DNA of 64,000 bases from Numida meleagris (taxonomy: Eukaryota; Chordata; Aves; Galliformes; Numididae). Shown in pieces: positions 61,201 to 64,000 of this stretch. The translations under genes and the position numbers were made by a program. The notes below the pieces were generated by a model. The model saw only the letters and a list, made by a program, of their open reading frames with translations. It had not been told where the DNA came from and did not search any database. The stretch spans positions 7,710,365 to 7,774,364 of the forward strand of contig NC_034421.1 of assembly GCF_002078875.1 (NCBI RefSeq), read 5' to 3'. How positions within the stretch are numbered: the first letter of the stretch is position 1; each line of letters opens with the position of its first letter.

Positions 61201-62871
61201 ACCTTACTTACTGAAAGAGTAAAGCCCCAGATAACAGCCAGATTATTTTTTCTGCTTCTTAAGTCTACTCTCTTGCAACTGCAGACAATCACGCAATACC
61301 ACTTATTCACGCAATTTTTACTTTTTTTTGGCCATGAAAAGAGGGTATACTTCCTTTCACTTGGTACCTCCTTCAAAGCCTGCTTCAGAATGTCAATGTT
61401 TTGGATTAAATTAATAGTTTCTAGTCTAAATTTATTCTTTCTGTAGCTTTACACCAGCTATTATCATTTAACGTAAATAATCATTTCCCCTTTCCCTCAT
61501 CCTCTCCTCTTAGCCACCAAAACCTCTATCACCCTAAGTAGAGGAATTCCACAATTTGACAGAGTCAAAAATCAGGAGAATGCTGAAAACTGAAAGCTTA
61601 AGTACAAGACGGAGGAAATGGAATCTATCCTCCAAGTACAGGATGGCAGTATAGATTTTAAGTTACATTAAGGATGAACCTGAACATCACGTTAAATCCT
61701 GTGCTTTGCATTAGATTTCTACAAGAACTCAAGAAGACTGATGCAGATTCACAGGCTCTTCATTGTCAAAGAATGAATGGCTATTGAGAGGGGAGCTGTT
61801 TTCTCCAGATACCATTACATCCAGCATGATGCCTTCTAGGCACAGAGCAGTTTCTTAAACCAGAGAGAGCTTTTTCCTGGGGGAAGTGTAAGATTAAAGG
61901 GTTGCGTAATTACCCACTTAGGAAATTGGAACTGTCATAAATGACAAAAGACAAAGCCAGGAATAATTACTGCTTATAGATTTATCAGGATAACAAACAA
62001 GACAGTTTATTTGATGTCTTATTTAGAGGCAAGATCTTTACAGATTTACCATTCTGGACTTATGCTGATATATACCTTTAAGTAGGGAACAAGGGCAGAA
62101 AACGGTCCCTAAAATAGCTGAGGATCATCATTTAACCATAAAACTTGCAGTTAGCAAAGCACTGGAGACCATCCTTAACTACCAATCACTTTTACTGCCT
62201 GAATGTCTATTTCTATTTAGGAATATGAAGTTGAATTTGAAAAGTCAAATCAGCAATTTTTTTTAAGGTTCAGTTTTAAAAACAGCTTTTCTTCACTGCA
62301 CCACAACTGTGATCTGTAGAAATAAAGCATAAAAGATGCAGACCAACAAAGAATCTCATTTGGGTGTTGGGCAGGTACGGGCACTCTGTAACACAACAGA
62401 CATGAAAGGAATCATTGTGTGCAATACTTCTGAGTATGATACCATAGAAACCAAAGGACTTTGAGAGTTAAAGGAAGGAGTTAATATTGAATACTGTGAA
62501 TCTAGAGTTTATAATCCAAGAGAAATCTCAGTGAGACCACAGTGCACAAAAGCCTGAAATAGAATAGACTGCTGCTAACATGCTTTTTGAAAAGGTAAAT
62601 AATGAAAAATAAAAGGTCAAAGCCTGAAGATAAGAACAAGAAAGTAAAGAGTAAGCAACTCAAAGAGAATCTTTTGATAACAAGGCGCTCTTAGATATGG
62701 AACAGGTGCAGTGATTCCAGAAGTGCAGTAGGCAATTGCACACAGTCCTTTTTATGATCTCTTCTTACCTAACTTTAAAATTGAATCATATGATAGGAGT
62801 GTGAATGAGACACTTCTGAAGTGGAAAGTCAGGTTGTAGTATGTCTAGACCATAAATCGAACTAATGATTT

Positions 62872-62930
62872 AAAACAAAAACAACAAAAACACCAACAAA
62901 CAAAAAAAGCACCAAAAACAATATTAATGG
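62872..62930. repeat. A/C-rich simple repeat
   Basis: Imperfect AAAACA/AACAAA units over about 60 bases in BMERB1 intron 1. Confidence 0.75.
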
Positions 62931-64000
62931 CCTGGACAAAATAAATCCCAATATTATAGTTGTGCTGGTGCACTCAGACCACAGGTGACTGTTTAAACAG
63001 AGCCATTTCCCGTTACATCAGATGAATTTAATATGCCTCAGAAGGAAATAATACGGCAAGCAACTGATGTTTGGTATTTTTTAGCAATAGGTGGCTTGGT
63101 TTTTGCTCATCATGTCGTGGTTTAAAGACTCACTGAAATGCAACAAAGTAATAAAATGCCAGTTCTGTCTTGGGATTTGGCTTCTTTTTTTTTCTGGCAT
63201 TCTTCTTTCCCCCTGCTTTGACCAAAGGCTGGCATTTCACATCCCAGTTCTACAAAATTCATCAGATCGTTAGTCAGTTTTAGACACAGAATACTAACAG
63301 ATTTCTGAAAAGCTGAGTCTGAACTTCCAACACTTTTTCCATACTTACTCCTTCGAAGGCAAAAATAGCTGCATGCCTCAAAAAGCAATTTAAATATGAC
63401 AGATGCAAAAGAAAGGAAAAAATAGGCTGAAGTGAGAGACTTTGAGCACTGGATTAGGAGAAGGGGCCTGCAGGTCTGATTGTTTTCACAATATAAATTC
63501 ACACTTTCCTGTCCCCTCAACTAGGCTGCTTTTTCTCCTGCAGTTTCTATGGTATAAGGCTTGCTGCTAAGCCTTCTACATAGAGGATAACTACAGTTTT
63601 GTTTCATTTATCATTTTGAAGTGACTTAACGTGTGCTTAGTGAATGCTGATCAGAGTATTCAAAGGTAGCAGAAAACACATAACATATTCAAGCTTTGCA
63701 TAAAACTGTACATACTTGAAAGTCATGGTAACCTATTAGAACAGGAGGGAGAAATTTCATACATTATGGAAACAGATTATCTTTTATATTCAGTGTTGAA
63801 TACTAAATCAGACGGAGAGGTGGTCAAATACTGAATGAGAAGATGAATATAGCAAAAGAAATAATCATTATCTACATATGTCTTCTTCCAATTTTTGAAG
63901 GCTTCAAATTCCCCTGAATTAACTTTTGGTATATTGTTCATATAGTAAATACATCTTTTTAGGCTTCTTGTGCCCTTTCTAGTCTTTACAAATACTGCTA

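Overview
The window is vertebrate nuclear DNA, most likely from a bird and probably a galliform such as chicken. Interspersed repeats are mostly CR1 LINE fragments ending in the typical TTCTATGATTCT-like tail. There is one sequence resembling a widespread avian retroviral solo LTR, no Alu- or L1-like sequence, and compact GC-rich promoters set in AT-rich introns. The species call is an inference.

Three protein-coding genes are supported, all on the + strand. (1) UQCC4 (CCSMST1/C16orf91), a two-exon gene at 739-1191, encodes a small mitochondrial complex III assembly factor. (2) UNKL (unkempt-like) has 16 coding exons spanning 2391-35392. They join in one frame to 798 codons plus stop, with six CCCH zinc fingers, a serine-rich linker, a coiled coil and a C-terminal RING. 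A long 3' UTR probably runs to a poly(A) site near 39.1 kb. (3) The first coding exon of BMERB1 (C16orf45) is at 47009-47114. Its CpG-island promoter precedes it, and the rest of the window (47115-64000) is its first intron, with no later exon recognised.

Between UNKL and BMERB1 lies a separate GC-rich CpG island (about 39130-39960). It begins right after the distal UNKL poly(A) signal and has no recognised gene attached. From 40 to 46.5 kb the sequence is intergenic, with a head-to-head pair of CR1 fragments and two candidate older repeats.

The UQCC4-UNKL order and orientation match human 16p13.3. BMERB1 lies in human 16p13.11, so the interval between UNKL and BMERB1 contains a rearrangement between the two lineages. 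The three genes do not form a pathway: one is mitochondrial assembly, one is RNA binding/ubiquitin ligase-like, and one is a Rab-binding bMERB protein. No prokaryotic system, CRISPR array, tRNA or rRNA gene was seen. Nothing here is convincingly a new biological system. The points most worth following are the orphan CpG island, a two-codon upstream ORF before BMERB1, a CA repeat beside a UNKL splice acceptor, frame-neutral UNKL exons, and a CGGTG/CTGTG pentamer array.
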